A DNA stretch of 64,000 bases from Halorubrum trapanicum (GCF_017873555.1 NZ_JAGGKE010000001.1:62001-126000); one strand, 5' to 3'. Positions 51,252 through 60,593 are shown, counted from the stretch's first letter. The notes: generated by a model not told the origin, from the letters alone. Made by a program: numbers and translations.

Positions 51252-52721
51252 TCAGTACGGCACCGCGTACAGCGAGACCGCGAGGAACGGGATCAACGCG
51301 ATCAGCATCGCGATGGCGTAGCCGAACATCTCGCGCGCCTTGACGTTCGTGATCGCGAGCAGCGGTAGCGCCCAGAACGGGTTCAGCAGGTTCGTGTGCG
51401 CGTCGCCGACCGCGTACGCGATGGTGGCCTGCCCGTAGGGGACGCCGAGTCCCTCGGCGGCCTGAAGCACCGACGGGCCGACGACGAGCCACTCGCCGCC
51501 GCCCGAGGGGACGAACAGGTTCGCGACGGAGCCGACGATCCACGCCACCACGGGGTACGTCGCCGCCGTCGACACTTCGAGCAGCCCCTCGGCGAGCAGC
51601 AGCGCCAGTCCGGAGTCGGCCATGATCCCCTGAATCCCGGCGAAGAAGGGGAAAAGCAGGACGATTCCGGCCGCCGCGCCCGCGGCCTCGTTGAACCGGT
51701 CGCGGTAGTACGCCGGGCGCTGGTAGATTAGCAGACCGGCGAAGAGGAACCCGAAGTTGACGGCGTTCAGGGTGAACGCGCCCAGCCCCTGGCCGGCGAA
51801 CTGGAGCGCGAGGATCGCGACGCCCGACAGCGCGACCAGCCCGCCGATGATCCGGCTGTTGTTCATCCGCTCCGCGGGAACGTCGTCGACCTCGGCCGGC
51901 GGCTCGTCGACCGGGTCAGCGGCGTCGGCGGCGTCGGTGCCCCCGTCGGTGACCGCGTCGTCAGCTGCGCGGCCCCCGTCCGCACTCGTGTCAAACAGTT
52001 CCGCCTCGTCGACGTACTCCGTGATCCCTTTCGCGCGGCTGCCCGAGGGCGCGAGGACGTACAGCACGGCGCTCGCGAAGACGATGGAGAGCGCGGTGAG
52101 CGTGAGCGCGTACGGGTGGAAGATGGTCTCGGCGGCCGGCACTGTCGACGTCAGGAACTCGAACCCGGTCCCCTCGCCGATGTTGTTCGCGTCGGTCAAC
52201 TGGAGCGGCGCCGACCCGGAGATGCCCCAGTGCCACGTCAGGCCGAGTCCCATGTAGCCCGCGACCGCGAGCAGCGGGTAGTGAATATTGATGTCCTTCC
52301 GGTGGGCGACCTTCCCCATCTCGCGAGCGAAGATGGCGCCCATGATGAGGCTGAACCCCCAGTGGACCCACGCCAGCGACATCGAGATGAAGCCGACGAA
52401 CGCGGCGGCCTGCGCGCCGGTGTTCGGTATCTCGGCGAGCCGCTGTAAGATCGCGTTGACCCGCGGGTGATACGCGATGACGAACCCCGTCATCAGGATG
52501 AGCACCATCTGCATCGAGAACCCGAGGAACGCCCAGAAGCCGCCGTACCAGAACTCCAACAGTTCTACCGGGCCGGAATCGGTGGCTACCAGCCCGGCCA
52601 CGTAGACGATATACGTCAACAGGATAGCGAAGACGAACGGACTGGGCATCCACCGTTCGACGACCTCCGACATTCGGAATCCGATGCGTTCGATGACTCC
52701 CGCCCCGTCGCTCGTTGTCAT
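51252..52721 (-). CDS. Short-chain fatty acid transporter (AtoE/TIGR00366 family)
   Basis: A 489-aa permease with about 12 membrane helices. Family blocks are MSEVVERWMPSPFVFAILLT, FAREMGKVAHRKDINIHYPLL, GLGLTWHWGISGSAPLQ and NLFVPSGGGEWLVVGPSVLQAA with GDAHTNLLNPFWALP. A disordered acidic loop near 245-280 is haloarchaeal. It probably imports acetoacetate or short-chain fatty acids. TTTATA at 52747-52752 is 26 bp before the ATG. Confidence 0.9.
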   Translation of the reverse strand: MTTSDGAGVIERIGFRMSEVVERWMPSPFVFAILLTYIVYVAGLVATDSGPVELLEFWYGGFWAFLGFSMQMVLILMTGFVIAYHPRVNAILQRLAEIPNTGAQAAAFVGFISMSLAWVHWGFSLIMGAIFAREMGKVAHRKDINIHYPLLAVAGYMGLGLTWHWGISGSAPLQLTDANNIGEGTGFEFLTSTVPAAETIFHPYALTLTALSIVFASAVLYVLAPSGSRAKGITEYVDEAELFDTSADGGRAADDAVTDGGTDAADAADPVDEPPAEVDDVPAERMNNSRIIGGLVALSGVAILALQFAGQGLGAFTLNAVNFGFLFAGLLIYQRPAYYRDRFNEAAGAAAGIVLLFPFFAGIQGIMADSGLALLLAEGLLEVSTAATYPVVAWIVGSVANLFVPSGGGEWLVVGPSVLQAAEGLGVPYGQATIAYAVGDAHTNLLNPFWALPLLAITNVKAREMFGYAIAMLIALIPFLAVSLYAVPY

Positions 52722-52746
52722 ACTCGCCGTATCCAGTATCCCACAC

Positions 52747-52752
52747 TATAAA
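52747..52752 (-). promoter_or_regulatory. TATA box of the fatty acid transporter
   Basis: TTTATA on the minus strand, 26-31 bp upstream of the ATG at 52721; leaderless spacing. Confidence 0.6.
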
Positions 52753-52827
52753 TAATGGGATACGAACGCGACGGGTGACACGTTCGTCGTCCGGGGGATC
52801 GAAGACCCCGACGGCTCTGATCCTACC

Positions 52828-53145
52828 CTACTCGACCCGCTCGAACCGGTGTCGCACCACGTCGGCGTCGTCGTCCCACTCGAAGTTCCCGCTGTGCGCG
52901 CGAACCATCCGTTCTTTGTACGCCGAAAGCGACGGCGACCCCTCGCGCTTCGCGTCCTCGTCGGTCATCTCTCCGAGTGTACGCTCCGTCACCTCGGTCA
53001 GCTCGAAGGCGACGCCGTCGACTTCGAACGTGTCGCCCTCGTCGCCGTATCGATTTCCGCGGTGGAGCTGGGTCACCTCGCCGTCGAGGGCCGCCTGCTT
53101 CACGCGGTCGTTCGGGAGCAGATCGCTCGGATCGGTGTCGGTCAT
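52828..53145 (-). CDS. ASCH domain protein
   Basis: 105 aa from the ATG at 53145, supported by the CTATAA box at 53171-53176. The ASCH beta-barrel pattern is visible: LLPNDRVKQAALDGEVTQLHRG, GDTFEVDGVAFELTEVTERTLGEM, then EYKERM-like helix and a final WDDDADVVRHRFERV strand. ASCH proteins bind RNA or act as modified-nucleoside hydrolases; the role here is unknown. An IS605-like element lies directly upstream. Confidence 0.8.
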   Translation of the reverse strand: MTDTDPSDLLPNDRVKQAALDGEVTQLHRGNRYGDEGDTFEVDGVAFELTEVTERTLGEMTDEDAKREGSPSLSAYKERMVRAHSGNFEWDDDADVVRHRFERVE

Positions 53146-53170
53146 GCGATCCCGTTCGGACCGCGACGGC

Positions 53171-53176
53171 TTATAG
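53171..53176 (-). promoter_or_regulatory. TATA box of the ASCH gene
   Basis: CTATAA on the minus strand, 26-31 bp upstream of the ATG at 53145. The hairpin-ended element begins about 12 bp further upstream, so insertion has spared the core promoter. Confidence 0.55.
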
Positions 53177-53186
53177 AGACTAGAAG

Positions 53187-53746
53187 GCGAATACACCTGC
53201 CTTCAGGCGGGTGATGAAGCCGACATGGTGGGAAGCAATCCACTAGTCGAGTGTCTCTACCGAGTTTCACAGACGGAGATTTAACCGACAGGCCGCTCTA
53301 TACGGAGCTAGGAATCGGTCGGAACGGAGCGGATTCCGAACCGTCCTTCGGAGGTCGTTCGAGAGAGCAAAGCTCTCTCGTGATGACGAAAATCTTCGAT
53401 TTTCGAACCACGGCCTGTCCGCCCGCGTAACGAGGCAGTATCTGAAAGGGCAGTTGGTGAACGCTACATCCTCGAAGGGTGTGTCTGTGCCGACTGCTCA
53501 AAGCAAACCAGACGATACCCCCAAGTTCGTTGATGCTTGCCGGCGTCCCCCTGGCAAAAACAACACTGGGACGCCGTACACGGTCGAGGATAGGGGTAAC
53601 GGCCAGTTGGCATGGCCACCAGTCCACCAGTCCGACACTGTGGGACTACCCGTGCCCGAAAGGTCTGGTAGTCAACTGACTGGACTGTAAACCTGAAACT
53701 CCCACCGCTCGGGATTCCTCCGCGTTTACGTGGAGGAGGATGTCAA
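53187..53746. mobile_element. Non-autonomous IS200/IS605-like element (PATE-like)
   Basis: About 560 bp bounded by two 8-bp-stem, 4-nt-loop hairpins: CACCTGCC-TTCA-GGCGGGTG (53194-53213) and CCTCCGCG-TTTA-CGTGGAGG (53717-53736), followed by GATGTCAAG. Subterminal hairpins of this type mark IS200/IS605 and IS1341-like ends in haloarchaea. Inside are further perfect hairpins at 53361-53379 and 53387-53405. No intact tnpA or tnpB exists; a weak frame at 53454-53690 could be a TnpB tail. It fits the palindrome-associated non-autonomous elements described in Haloquadratum. Exact ends are approximate. Confidence 0.7.
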
Positions 53747-53906
53747 GCGCGGCGGGGAGAGGCGTCGGTCCCACCTCCCAGGATTCTCGACGAACCGCGC
53801 TGCGTTACGGATCTCGAAACCGCCGCATCGTCGGTGTTCACGTCCGTGAACATCGGTTTCGCGTTCCGAGCCGAGGGATTCAAGATACTGCCGACACCCT
53901 TCTCCG

Positions 53907-54857
53907 ATGATGCGACAGGACCACCTCATCACCGCGACCCAGCTCTCGCGGGATGACATCGAGACCGTACTCGACCGGGCCCGAGCGGTCGCCGACGACC
54001 CCGCCGCCTACGCAGACCGGCACGCCGGCCGCGTGCTCGCGCTCTGCTTTTTCGAGCCGAGCACGCGCACCCGGATGAGCTTCGACAGCGCGGCCAAGCG
54101 CCTCGGGATGGACACGATCGACATGGGCGACGTCGACTCCTCGTCCGTCTCGAAGGGCGAGTCGCTGTCGGACACCGTCCGCGTCATCGAGGGGTACGCC
54201 GACGCGCTCGTCCTCCGCCACCCCAGCGAGGGGGCCGCGACGCTCGCGGGTGAGCGCGTCGACGTCCCGGTGGTCAACGCGGGCGACGGCGCGGGCCAAC
54301 ACCCCTCGCAGACCCTCCTCGACCTCCACACGATCCGCGAGGACCACGGCCTCGACGACCTCACGATCGGGATCATGGGCGACCTGAAGTACGGGCGGAC
54401 GGTCCACTCGCTGGCGGCCGCGCTCACGGAGTTCGACGCCAACCAGCACTTCATCAGCCCCGAGTCGCTGCGGCTCCCCCGCTCGGTCCGGTTCGACCTC
54501 CACGAGACGGGCGCGCAGATCCGCGAACACGAGGAGTTGGAACCGGTCCTCGACGAGCTGGACGTGCTGTACGTCACCCGGATCCAGAAGGAGCGGTTCC
54601 CGGACGAGAACGAGTACCACCGCGTCGCGGGCGAGTACCGGATCGACGCCGACACGCTCGACGACGCTGCCGACGACCTCACTGTGATGCACCCGCTGCC
54701 GCGCGTCGACGAGATCGCGCCCGACGTCGACGAGACCGACCACGCGCGCTACTTCGAGCAGGCGCACAACGGAGTTCCGGTGCGGATGGCGCTGCTCGAC
54801 ACGCTCGTAGAGAACGCGAACCTCGACGGCGACGAGGGGACGGAGGTGGACCGATGA
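53907..54857 (+). CDS. pyrB: Aspartate carbamoyltransferase, catalytic subunit
   Basis: A 316-aa ATCase. Carbamoyl-phosphate motif [15 protein letters not shown] near residue 49, then [45 protein letters not shown] and the aspartate loop [17 protein letters not shown]. It catalyses the first committed step of pyrimidine synthesis. pyrI follows with a 4-bp overlap, giving the regulated holoenzyme. Two ATGs in a row (53907, 53910) are possible starts. Confidence 0.98.
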   Translation: MMRQDHLITATQLSRDDIETVLDRARAVADDPAAYADRHAGRVLALCFFEPSTRTRMSFDSAAKRLGMDTIDMGDVDSSSVSKGESLSDTVRVIEGYADALVLRHPSEGAATLAGERVDVPVVNAGDGAGQHPSQTLLDLHTIREDHGLDDLTIGIMGDLKYGRTVHSLAAALTEFDANQHFISPESLRLPRSVRFDLHETGAQIREHEELEPVLDELDVLYVTRIQKERFPDENEYHRVAGEYRIDADTLDDAADDLTVMHPLPRVDEIAPDVDETDHARYFEQAHNGVPVRMALLDTLVENANLDGDEGTEVDR

Positions 54858-55312
54858 GCGAACACGAGCTCCGCGTCTCGAAGATCCGCGACGGCACCGT
54901 CATCGACCACGTCGAGGGTGGGCAGGCGCTGAACGTCCTCGCGATCCTCGGCATCGACGGCTCCGAGGGGTTCGGCGTCTCGGTCGGGATGAACGTCCCC
55001 TCCGACCGCCTCGGCCGCAAGGACATCGTGAAGGTCGAGGACCGGGAGCTGTCCCAGTCGGAGGTCGACGTGCTCTCCCTCATCGCGCCCGAGGCGACGA
55101 TCAACATCGTCCGCGACTTCGAGGTCGTCGAGAAGAACCGCGTCACCCGCCCCGACAGCGTGACGGGCGTGCTCTCCTGTCCGAACCGCAACTGTATCAC
55201 GAACGCCGACGAGCCGATCGAGACGCGGTTCGACGTCGTCGCCGACGGCGTCCGCTGCGACTACTGCGCGACGATCCTGCGGTCCGACATCGCCGAACAC
55301 ATCGACGTGTGA
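54854..55312 (+). CDS. pyrI: Aspartate carbamoyltransferase, regulatory subunit
   Basis: A 152-aa PyrI. The nucleotide-binding N-terminal domain has [22 protein letters not shown], and the zinc domain at the C-terminus has CPNRNC and CDYC (C-x4-C ... C-x2-C), which hold the subunit to PyrB. It binds ATP/CTP to tune the enzyme. ATG overlaps the pyrB TGA (ATGA). Length is standard. Confidence 0.98.
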   Translation: MSEHELRVSKIRDGTVIDHVEGGQALNVLAILGIDGSEGFGVSVGMNVPSDRLGRKDIVKVEDRELSQSEVDVLSLIAPEATINIVRDFEVVEKNRVTRPDSVTGVLSCPNRNCITNADEPIETRFDVVADGVRCDYCATILRSDIAEHIDV

Positions 55313-55363
55313 GGTGGCGGCCGGCGTGAGCCGTCGGCCCGTGACCTGTCTCGGTCCGGTAAG

Positions 55364-55369
55364 TTTTAG
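55364..55369 (+). promoter_or_regulatory. TATA-like box before the 31-aa ORF
   Basis: TTTTAG, 25-30 bp upstream of the ATG at 55394; leaderless spacing, supporting a real small gene. Confidence 0.5.
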
Positions 55370-55393
55370 CGCCCGCCGCACGAAACGGCGGGT

Positions 55394-55489
55394 ATGAGCA
55401 AGAAAGCCAAGCTCGTCCTCGTGCTGTCGCTCGTCGCGCTCGCGTACTTCCTGTTCGCCGGCGACAAGGAGCCGGTCGAAGTCCAGTAA
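55394..55489 (+). CDS. 31-aa single-helix membrane mini-protein
   Basis: MSKKAKLVLVLSLVALAYFL, then FAGDKEPVEVQ: a basic start, one membrane helix and a short acidic outside tail. Codon use is GC3-rich like the neighbours, and a TATA-like box lies 25-30 bp before the ATG. It lies 81 bp after pyrI. Too short for most gene callers. Function unknown. Confidence 0.65.
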   Translation: MSKKAKLVLVLSLVALAYFLFAGDKEPVEVQ

Positions 55490-55636
55490 CCGCGCAACGC
55501 CGCGCTCGCGACCCCTCCGAGCCGAATCGACCGCCGAACCGCACAGCTCTCCGACTCGCGTCGCGCGTCGGCTCGTTCCCCGCCCTGACCGCCGCGATAC
55601 CGTCCGTTTTTACCGACCAGTCACGTAGCCGGCTCC

Positions 55637-56497
55637 ATGTACGGGGTCGTCACGCGCAACGCCGACGAGGTCTCGATGGAGCCGTTCGACCTCGGCTTCT
55701 ACGAGGTGAAAGACGTCACGGGGCGGGCGGCCGAGCCGCTGCCGAACGCCGTGAACATGGTGTCGTGTTTCGGCGACAACGCGGCCGCGAGCGAGAACGA
55801 CGACCTCGTCCCGGTCGACGAGCGCGGCGAGCCGGCGACCCGCGACCGCGAGTACTTCGACTGGGCGTACATCTGCCCGACGCACCCGGAGTACCGCGAG
55901 GGGCTGCTGGAGATCATCGCGGACTGCGCGGCCGAAAACGAGGCCGTCCGCCTCGACGACGTCGGGTTCCCCCGAGAGGGGTTCTGTCACTGCGACCGCT
56001 GCGAGCGCCGCTTCGCCGAGAGCGACCGCGACGACTTCACGGACTGGCGCGCGGACGTGATCACCGAGTTCGTCGCCGAAGCCGCCGACCTGATTCCCGG
56101 CCGCCTGCTGCTCACGCTGTACCCCGACCCCTATCCCGACCACCTCCGGGCGCGCGCCGGTCTCGACCTCGACCGGCTGGCCGACCACGTCGACGAGTTC
56201 GTCGTTCCGCTGTACGACACGGAGTACGCGACGACCTACTGGCTGGAGACGATCGCCCGCGGGTTCCGCTCGCGGCTCGGCGGCGACTACGACCTCCACG
56301 GCGCGCCGCCGGAGACGCCGTTCTCGCTGGAGCTGTACGCGGTCGACGTCGACGTCGACGACCTGATCCACGCGACCGAGGTCGCGGAGACGTACGCGAA
56401 GGACGTGTTCTTCGGCTACGACGCGAACAACGCCGCCGCCGCGGTCCGCCGGAAGGACGCCGACTCGCGCGACGGCGAGGTCCACCGGCCGGAGTGA
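55637..56497 (+). CDS. Putative TIM-barrel hydrolase-like protein, unknown
   Basis: A 286-aa protein. The pattern WAYICPTHPEYREGLLEIIAD, AVRLDDVGFPREGFCHCDRCERRF and LLLTLYPDPYPDHLRA recalls hypothetical glycoside-hydrolase-like barrels in which a Cys-rich loop (C-H-C-x2-C) follows the central strand. VVPLYDTEYATTYWLETIARGF may hold acidic catalytic residues. No signal peptide. I cannot name a substrate or confirm catalysis. It is monocistronic. Confidence 0.65.
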   Translation: MYGVVTRNADEVSMEPFDLGFYEVKDVTGRAAEPLPNAVNMVSCFGDNAAASENDDLVPVDERGEPATRDREYFDWAYICPTHPEYREGLLEIIADCAAENEAVRLDDVGFPREGFCHCDRCERRFAESDRDDFTDWRADVITEFVAEAADLIPGRLLLTLYPDPYPDHLRARAGLDLDRLADHVDEFVVPLYDTEYATTYWLETIARGFRSRLGGDYDLHGAPPETPFSLELYAVDVDVDDLIHATEVAETYAKDVFFGYDANNAAAAVRRKDADSRDGEVHRPE

Positions 56498-56512
56498 GTC
56501 GACCGCGCGGTG

Positions 56513-58363
56513 CTACCCCTCCGTTACGAGGGCCACTCCCTCCTGAACGTCGTCGTACTCGCCGACCAGCGTGAGACGGTCGCCCTCGCTGAGTTCGTAC
56601 GTGGCCTCGGGGACGAACGTCTCCTCGCCGTGGGTGACGAGTACGACGAGGCAGCGCCCCGGGAGCTCCGGACCCACCTCGTTGAGCGGTCGGCCGACGA
56701 ACGCCTCGTTCCGGAGCGTCACCTCTTGGACGTCACCCTCGTCGCCGAGCATGTTCACCCACTGCGCCATCGCCGGGCGCTCGATGACGTCGTCGATGGC
56801 CTGCGCCACGGTGAACGTCGAGGAGATGGTGTCCACGCCGAGGTCGTCGAACGCCTCGACATTGCTCGGGTCGTTGGCGCGACAGACCACGCGTTCGACG
56901 TCGAAGTTCGTGGTCGCCTGCTGGCCGACGAACAGGTTCACCTCGTCGCTGCCGGTCGCCGCGACGACGGTCTTGGCGCTCTCGATGCCGGCCGACCGGA
57001 GCGTCTCCACGTCGGTGCCGTCTCCCATGTGGACCGTCAGCCCCTCGCTCCGCGCTCGCTCAACGGCTGTCTCGTCGTTCTCGATGACGACGACGTTCTC
57101 TCCCCTGCTCTCGAGACGGGCGGCGACCTCGCGGCCGACCCGCCCGCTGCCGATGATGAGTACTCGCATTGGTATCACGTCGAGGTGTTCCGCGATCCGG
57201 CGGGCGAACCCGCCCTGTAGCGCGACGGTCGAGAAGATGACGAGGAAGACGGTCCCGACCAGCAGCGTCGCGGCCTCCGTCTCGCCGCTGTTCTGAAGCT
57301 CGACCGCGAACAGCGTCGCGACCGACGCCGGAATGATGCCGCGCGGCCCGACGAAGCTGACGAACAGCCGCTCGGAGCCGGTGAGGTTCGTCCCCTTGGT
57401 CGAGACGAGCACGTCCAGCGGCCGGATGACGAAGATGACGGCGGCGGCGACGACCGCGCCGCCGACCCCGAGGGCCATCAGGTCGCCGAACTCAAGTAAC
57501 GCCGCCAGCGCGATGAACACGAACGAGAGCACGATGAGCGTCACGTCGCCCTTGAAGTCCGCGATCTGCTCTTCGTACGGGATGTCGGCGTTGCCGAGGA
57601 TGATCCCCGCCGTCGCGGCGGCGGCCACGCCGGCCTCGCTGGCGACCGTGTCGGCGGCGCCGAACGCGACGAGCGCGCCGGCCAGAACGACGAGCCGGGC
57701 GTTCCGCGGCGCGTCGCCCGGCGAGAGGTCGATGTACCGGAGCACGACCCAGAGGGCCGCCGCGACGAGCACGCCGACGCCGACGCCGGTCCCGATCCGG
57801 CCGATGAACAGTTCGAGGAACGCCGCGACCGTCGGCTCCTCCAGCCGCATGATCTTGAAGACGACGACGGCGAGGATGGCCGCGGTCACGTCGTTGACGA
57901 TCCCCTCGGTCTCCAGGGCGGTCCCGACGCGGTCGCGGACCGGGACGACGCGGAGGATCGGCGATATCACCGTCGGACCGGTCGCGACGAGCAGCGCCCC
58001 GATGAGGAACGCCACGTCCCAGTCGGCGCCGAGGGCGAACCGGACGACGACCGCCGTTCCGACGAGGGAGATGGCAGCGCCGACCGTGACGAGGCGGACG
58101 CTCACCTTCGTGGCCCGCCGGATGTCCTCCGTCCGGAGGTGGAAGGCGCCCTCAAAGACGATGATCGCGACCGAGAGACCGACGATTGCGGGGAGCGATG
58201 CGAACGTGTCCGGCGTGATGACGCCGAGTCCCTCGGGTCCGAGTCCCAGCCCCGCGATCAGCAGGAAGACGATACTCGGGACCGCGAGGCGGTCGGCGAG
58301 CAACTGTGCGAACACTCCAATGGCGATGATCGCCGCCACCAGCGGGATCAGCTGGGCCGACAC
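56513..58363 (-). CDS. CPA-type cation:proton antiporter with TrkA domains
   Basis: 616 aa from the GTG at 58361-58363. Residues 1-390 form about 12 membrane helices, with IVFEGAFHLRTEDIRRATK, LLVATGPTVISPILRVVPVRD and LETEGIVNDVTAAILAVVVF in the ion-binding region. Then comes a TrkA-N Rossmann domain (RVLIIGSGRVGREVAARLE, then VVIENDETAVERA) and a TrkA-C domain at the end. It exchanges Na+ or K+ for H+, with NAD(H) gating through TrkA-N. A TTTATTCG box lies near 58400. Confidence 0.92.
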   Translation of the reverse strand: MSAQLIPLVAAIIAIGVFAQLLADRLAVPSIVFLLIAGLGLGPEGLGVITPDTFASLPAIVGLSVAIIVFEGAFHLRTEDIRRATKVSVRLVTVGAAISLVGTAVVVRFALGADWDVAFLIGALLVATGPTVISPILRVVPVRDRVGTALETEGIVNDVTAAILAVVVFKIMRLEEPTVAAFLELFIGRIGTGVGVGVLVAAALWVVLRYIDLSPGDAPRNARLVVLAGALVAFGAADTVASEAGVAAAATAGIILGNADIPYEEQIADFKGDVTLIVLSFVFIALAALLEFGDLMALGVGGAVVAAAVIFVIRPLDVLVSTKGTNLTGSERLFVSFVGPRGIIPASVATLFAVELQNSGETEAATLLVGTVFLVIFSTVALQGGFARRIAEHLDVIPMRVLIIGSGRVGREVAARLESRGENVVVIENDETAVERARSEGLTVHMGDGTDVETLRSAGIESAKTVVAATGSDEVNLFVGQQATTNFDVERVVCRANDPSNVEAFDDLGVDTISSTFTVAQAIDDVIERPAMAQWVNMLGDEGDVQEVTLRNEAFVGRPLNEVGPELPGRCLVVLVTHGEETFVPEATYELSEGDRLTLVGEYDDVQEGVALVTEG

Positions 58364-58745
58364 AGTTGGACCTCTGAACCCGTTCGGCGAACGCACGAAT
58401 AAACCTACTGAATATCCCGAGACGGCTCCCCGTCGGTCGGGCACCGCTGTCGGCGCCCGCCGTCCGGCCGGCGTCCGGACGCGCCCGCTTCCCCGCCTCC
58501 GTGAACGAGGGTTTATCAGTGGCCGCGGCCGAGACCCACGTGACCGGCCGCCGGCGTGCGACACATCCGGTCGTCTCGCGTTCGCGCGAGGCGGTCGCCT
58601 TTCAACGTCCGCGCCGTAGCGGCGGTCACTCTACAGCGTTGAGCCGCCGGCCCGTCGACTTCTTCTGCCTGTTGGAATCATCAAAGCGGCAGCCATACGC
58701 TATTTAAAACGAGCGAGCGACGGAGGCGATTGTTTATGAAGATAG
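58364..58745. other. Antiporter promoter region and non-coding gap
   Basis: About 380 bp with no convincing gene. It holds the antiporter promoter and GC-rich inverted repeats around 58460-58500; short frames here have poor composition. Element R5 follows at 58746. Confidence 0.5.
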
Positions 58746-58971
58746 GCGGTGGCGCGTGCCTGCGAGCGGCCGGTAGGCCGCGAGTCAGCACGCGCGAGGT
58801 CGCCGGCGCGTAGCGCCGGCTTCCAGAGGGACCTCCGGTCCCTCGCTGGAGTCAATCGCCGGAGCGAAGCGGCGGCGACCGACGAGGCTGGGGCTTTGGA
58901 GGTGCTCGCCGTCGTTCCGCAGTCGACTATTTATAAGCGAGCGCCTGGGGCTTTGGAGGCGTTCGTCGTCG
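58746..58971 (+). repeat. Structured intergenic element, copy R5 (P1 deleted)
   Basis: Head GCGGTGGCGCGTGCC at 58746, nested P3 hairpin (GCGGCC-GGTA-GGCCGC inside GCGCGTGC/GCACGCGC). The P2 arms GTCGCCG and CGGCGAC enclose an extra pair of hairpins. GACGAGGCTGGGG joins directly to the tail at 58897, so the P1 hairpin and its spacer are absent. A second tail with TTTATAAGCG before it ends the copy at 58971. It is a natural deletion and duplication derivative. Confidence 0.8.
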
Positions 58972-59008
58972 ATCACTTGTCAATTATCCCGTAAACCGCC
59001 GATCCCGA

Positions 59009-59752
59009 TCAGTGAACCGTCCGGTCGTCGCTCGTGTCGATCTCCTCGATCGGGTCGGCGTTGCCGAACTCGGGCGTCGGCCCGTCGCCCGGTTCCGCCC
59101 AGTCGACCGCGTTCCGGAGGACCTGCCGAACGTCCTCGTCGTGGTAGATCGGGTACGTCTCGTGGCCCGGGCGGAAGTAGAACACCTTCCCGCTCCCGCG
59201 GCGGTAGCAGCAGCCGGAGCGGAACACCTCGCCGCCCTCGAACCAGGAGGTGAAGACGAGCGTGTCGGGTGCCGGCACGTCGAAGCGCTCGCCGTACATC
59301 TCCGCCTCGTCGAGTTCGATCCGCTCACCGATCCCGTCGGCGATCGGGTGACTCGGCTCGACCGTCCACAGCCGCTCGCGCTCGGCGGCCTCGCGCCACT
59401 TCAGCGAGCAGCTGGTGCCCATCAGCCGCTTGAAGATCTTCGAGTAGTGCGCGGAGTGGAGGACGATCAGGCCCGTCCCGTCGAGGACGCGCTCGTGGAC
59501 GCGGTCGACGACCGCGTCGCGCACCTCGTCGTGGGCGGCGTGGCCCCACCAGACGAGCACGTCCGTGTCCGCTAAGACCGCCTCGGTGAGTCCGTGGTCC
59601 GGTCCCTCGTCGAGGGTCGCGGTGCGGACCTCGTGGCCGCCCTCGCGGAGGGCGTCCGCGACGACGGCGTGGATCCCGTCGGGGTACACCTCGGCGACGG
59701 CGTCGCTCTCGCGCTCGTGTCGGTGCTCGTTCCAGACCGTGACGCGTGCCAT
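59009..59752 (-). CDS. ThuA-domain trehalose-utilisation-like protein
   Basis: 247 aa from the ATG at 59752. ThuA landmarks are [70 protein letters not shown] and a late [20 protein letters not shown], a class I glutamine amidotransferase-like fold. ThuA proteins are linked to trehalose or disaccharide use. The region of the element R5 is upstream of its 3' end. Confidence 0.88.
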   Translation of the reverse strand: MARVTVWNEHRHERESDAVAEVYPDGIHAVVADALREGGHEVRTATLDEGPDHGLTEAVLADTDVLVWWGHAAHDEVRDAVVDRVHERVLDGTGLIVLHSAHYSKIFKRLMGTSCSLKWREAAERERLWTVEPSHPIADGIGERIELDEAEMYGERFDVPAPDTLVFTSWFEGGEVFRSGCCYRRGSGKVFYFRPGHETYPIYHDEDVRQVLRNAVDWAEPGDGPTPEFGNADPIEEIDTSDDRTVH

Positions 59753-59844
59753 ACGCCGGGTGGACGCCGGACCGACTTGAGCGCTCGCCCGCCGCGCGGC
59801 GCGGGGACCCGAAGGCACTTGACTCTCGTCCGACAGGATGACAT

Positions 59845-60060
59845 ATGGCCGGTCCCCGGCAGCTGTATCGACGCGCCGACGACTGGGCGCGCGGCCTCTC
59901 TCGGTTCCGGTACGCCGTCCTCGCCGGCGTGATCGTGACGACGACGCTCCTCTCGGTCGGGGTCCTCCTCGACATCACCACGACGGTCCAGGCGGTTACG
60001 ATGGGCGTCACGATGGCCGTGCTCTACTACGCGTTCGACGTGAACGCGGAAGCTGACTGA
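59845..60060 (+). CDS. 71-aa two-helix membrane protein, unknown
   Basis: [20 protein letters not shown] is a basic amphipathic start, followed by helices [20 protein letters not shown] and [18 protein letters not shown]. It is divergent from thuA. No known family. Length and codon use support a real gene. Confidence 0.65.
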   Translation: MAGPRQLYRRADDWARGLSRFRYAVLAGVIVTTTLLSVGVLLDITTTVQAVTMGVTMAVLYYAFDVNAEAD

Positions 60061-60075
60061 GCGGCGGGTGTCGAG

Positions 60076-60462
60076 TCAGGCCGTCGCTTCGACGTCAGCG
60101 AGCCGCTCGGCGAGGTACTCCGCGATGGAGACGGCCTCTTCCTCGACGAACCGCGCGAGCTCCTCGCCCTCGGGCGACTCGACGACGACCGTCGGGATCA
60201 GTTCGACCCCGTACTCCTCGACCAGCTCGCCCTCCTTGCCGTCCGGCCCCTTCGTCACCGGGAACGCTTCGATCCGGTCGTCGGGGACGCCGGCGGCCGC
60301 GAGCGCGGCGCCGAACTCGGGGAGCTGTCGCTGGCAGTCGCCGCACCAGTCGCCGCCCCACACCTTGAAGACGTAGTCGTCGGCCGCGAGCGCTTCGAGA
60401 ACGGCGTCGTCGAACGCGTCCGCGTCGAGGTCGGCGGCGGGCGCGAGCGTTTCGAGCGTCAT
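60076..60462 (-). CDS. Thioredoxin-fold protein with CGDC active site
   Basis: 128 aa from the ATG at 60462. KVWGGDWCGDCQRQLPEF carries the C-x2-C dithiol, and GVELIPTVVVESPEGEE the cis-Pro. The active-site Gly-Asp pair is unlike the usual Gly-Pro, which lowers the redox potential in some thioredoxins. It is convergent with the small membrane gene, ends 15 bp away. Confidence 0.85.
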   Translation of the reverse strand: MTLETLAPAADLDADAFDDAVLEALAADDYVFKVWGGDWCGDCQRQLPEFGAALAAAGVPDDRIEAFPVTKGPDGKEGELVEEYGVELIPTVVVESPEGEELARFVEEEAVSIAEYLAERLADVEATA

Positions 60463-60593
60463 ACTCGTCTTTGGTCGCGGAGGCACGTAAACGGCGCGTC
60501 GGTGGCAAGACGAAGTTCGGGTCGTCTACGATGGAACTGTTCCCGTAGTCCGGAAGTACGTCGGTCCGATTGTTTTTAACTCATAACCTGTCA

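Noticed and set aside
53454-53690. Frame of 78 codons inside the hairpin-ended element
   Set aside because: Poor codon use, no zinc knuckle and no RuvC motif; at most a decayed TnpB tail, so not listed as a gene.
58501-58707. 68-codon frame between the antiporter gene and R5
   Set aside because: Composition is Arg/Ser-rich with no motif; it looks like a chance open frame in GC-rich DNA.
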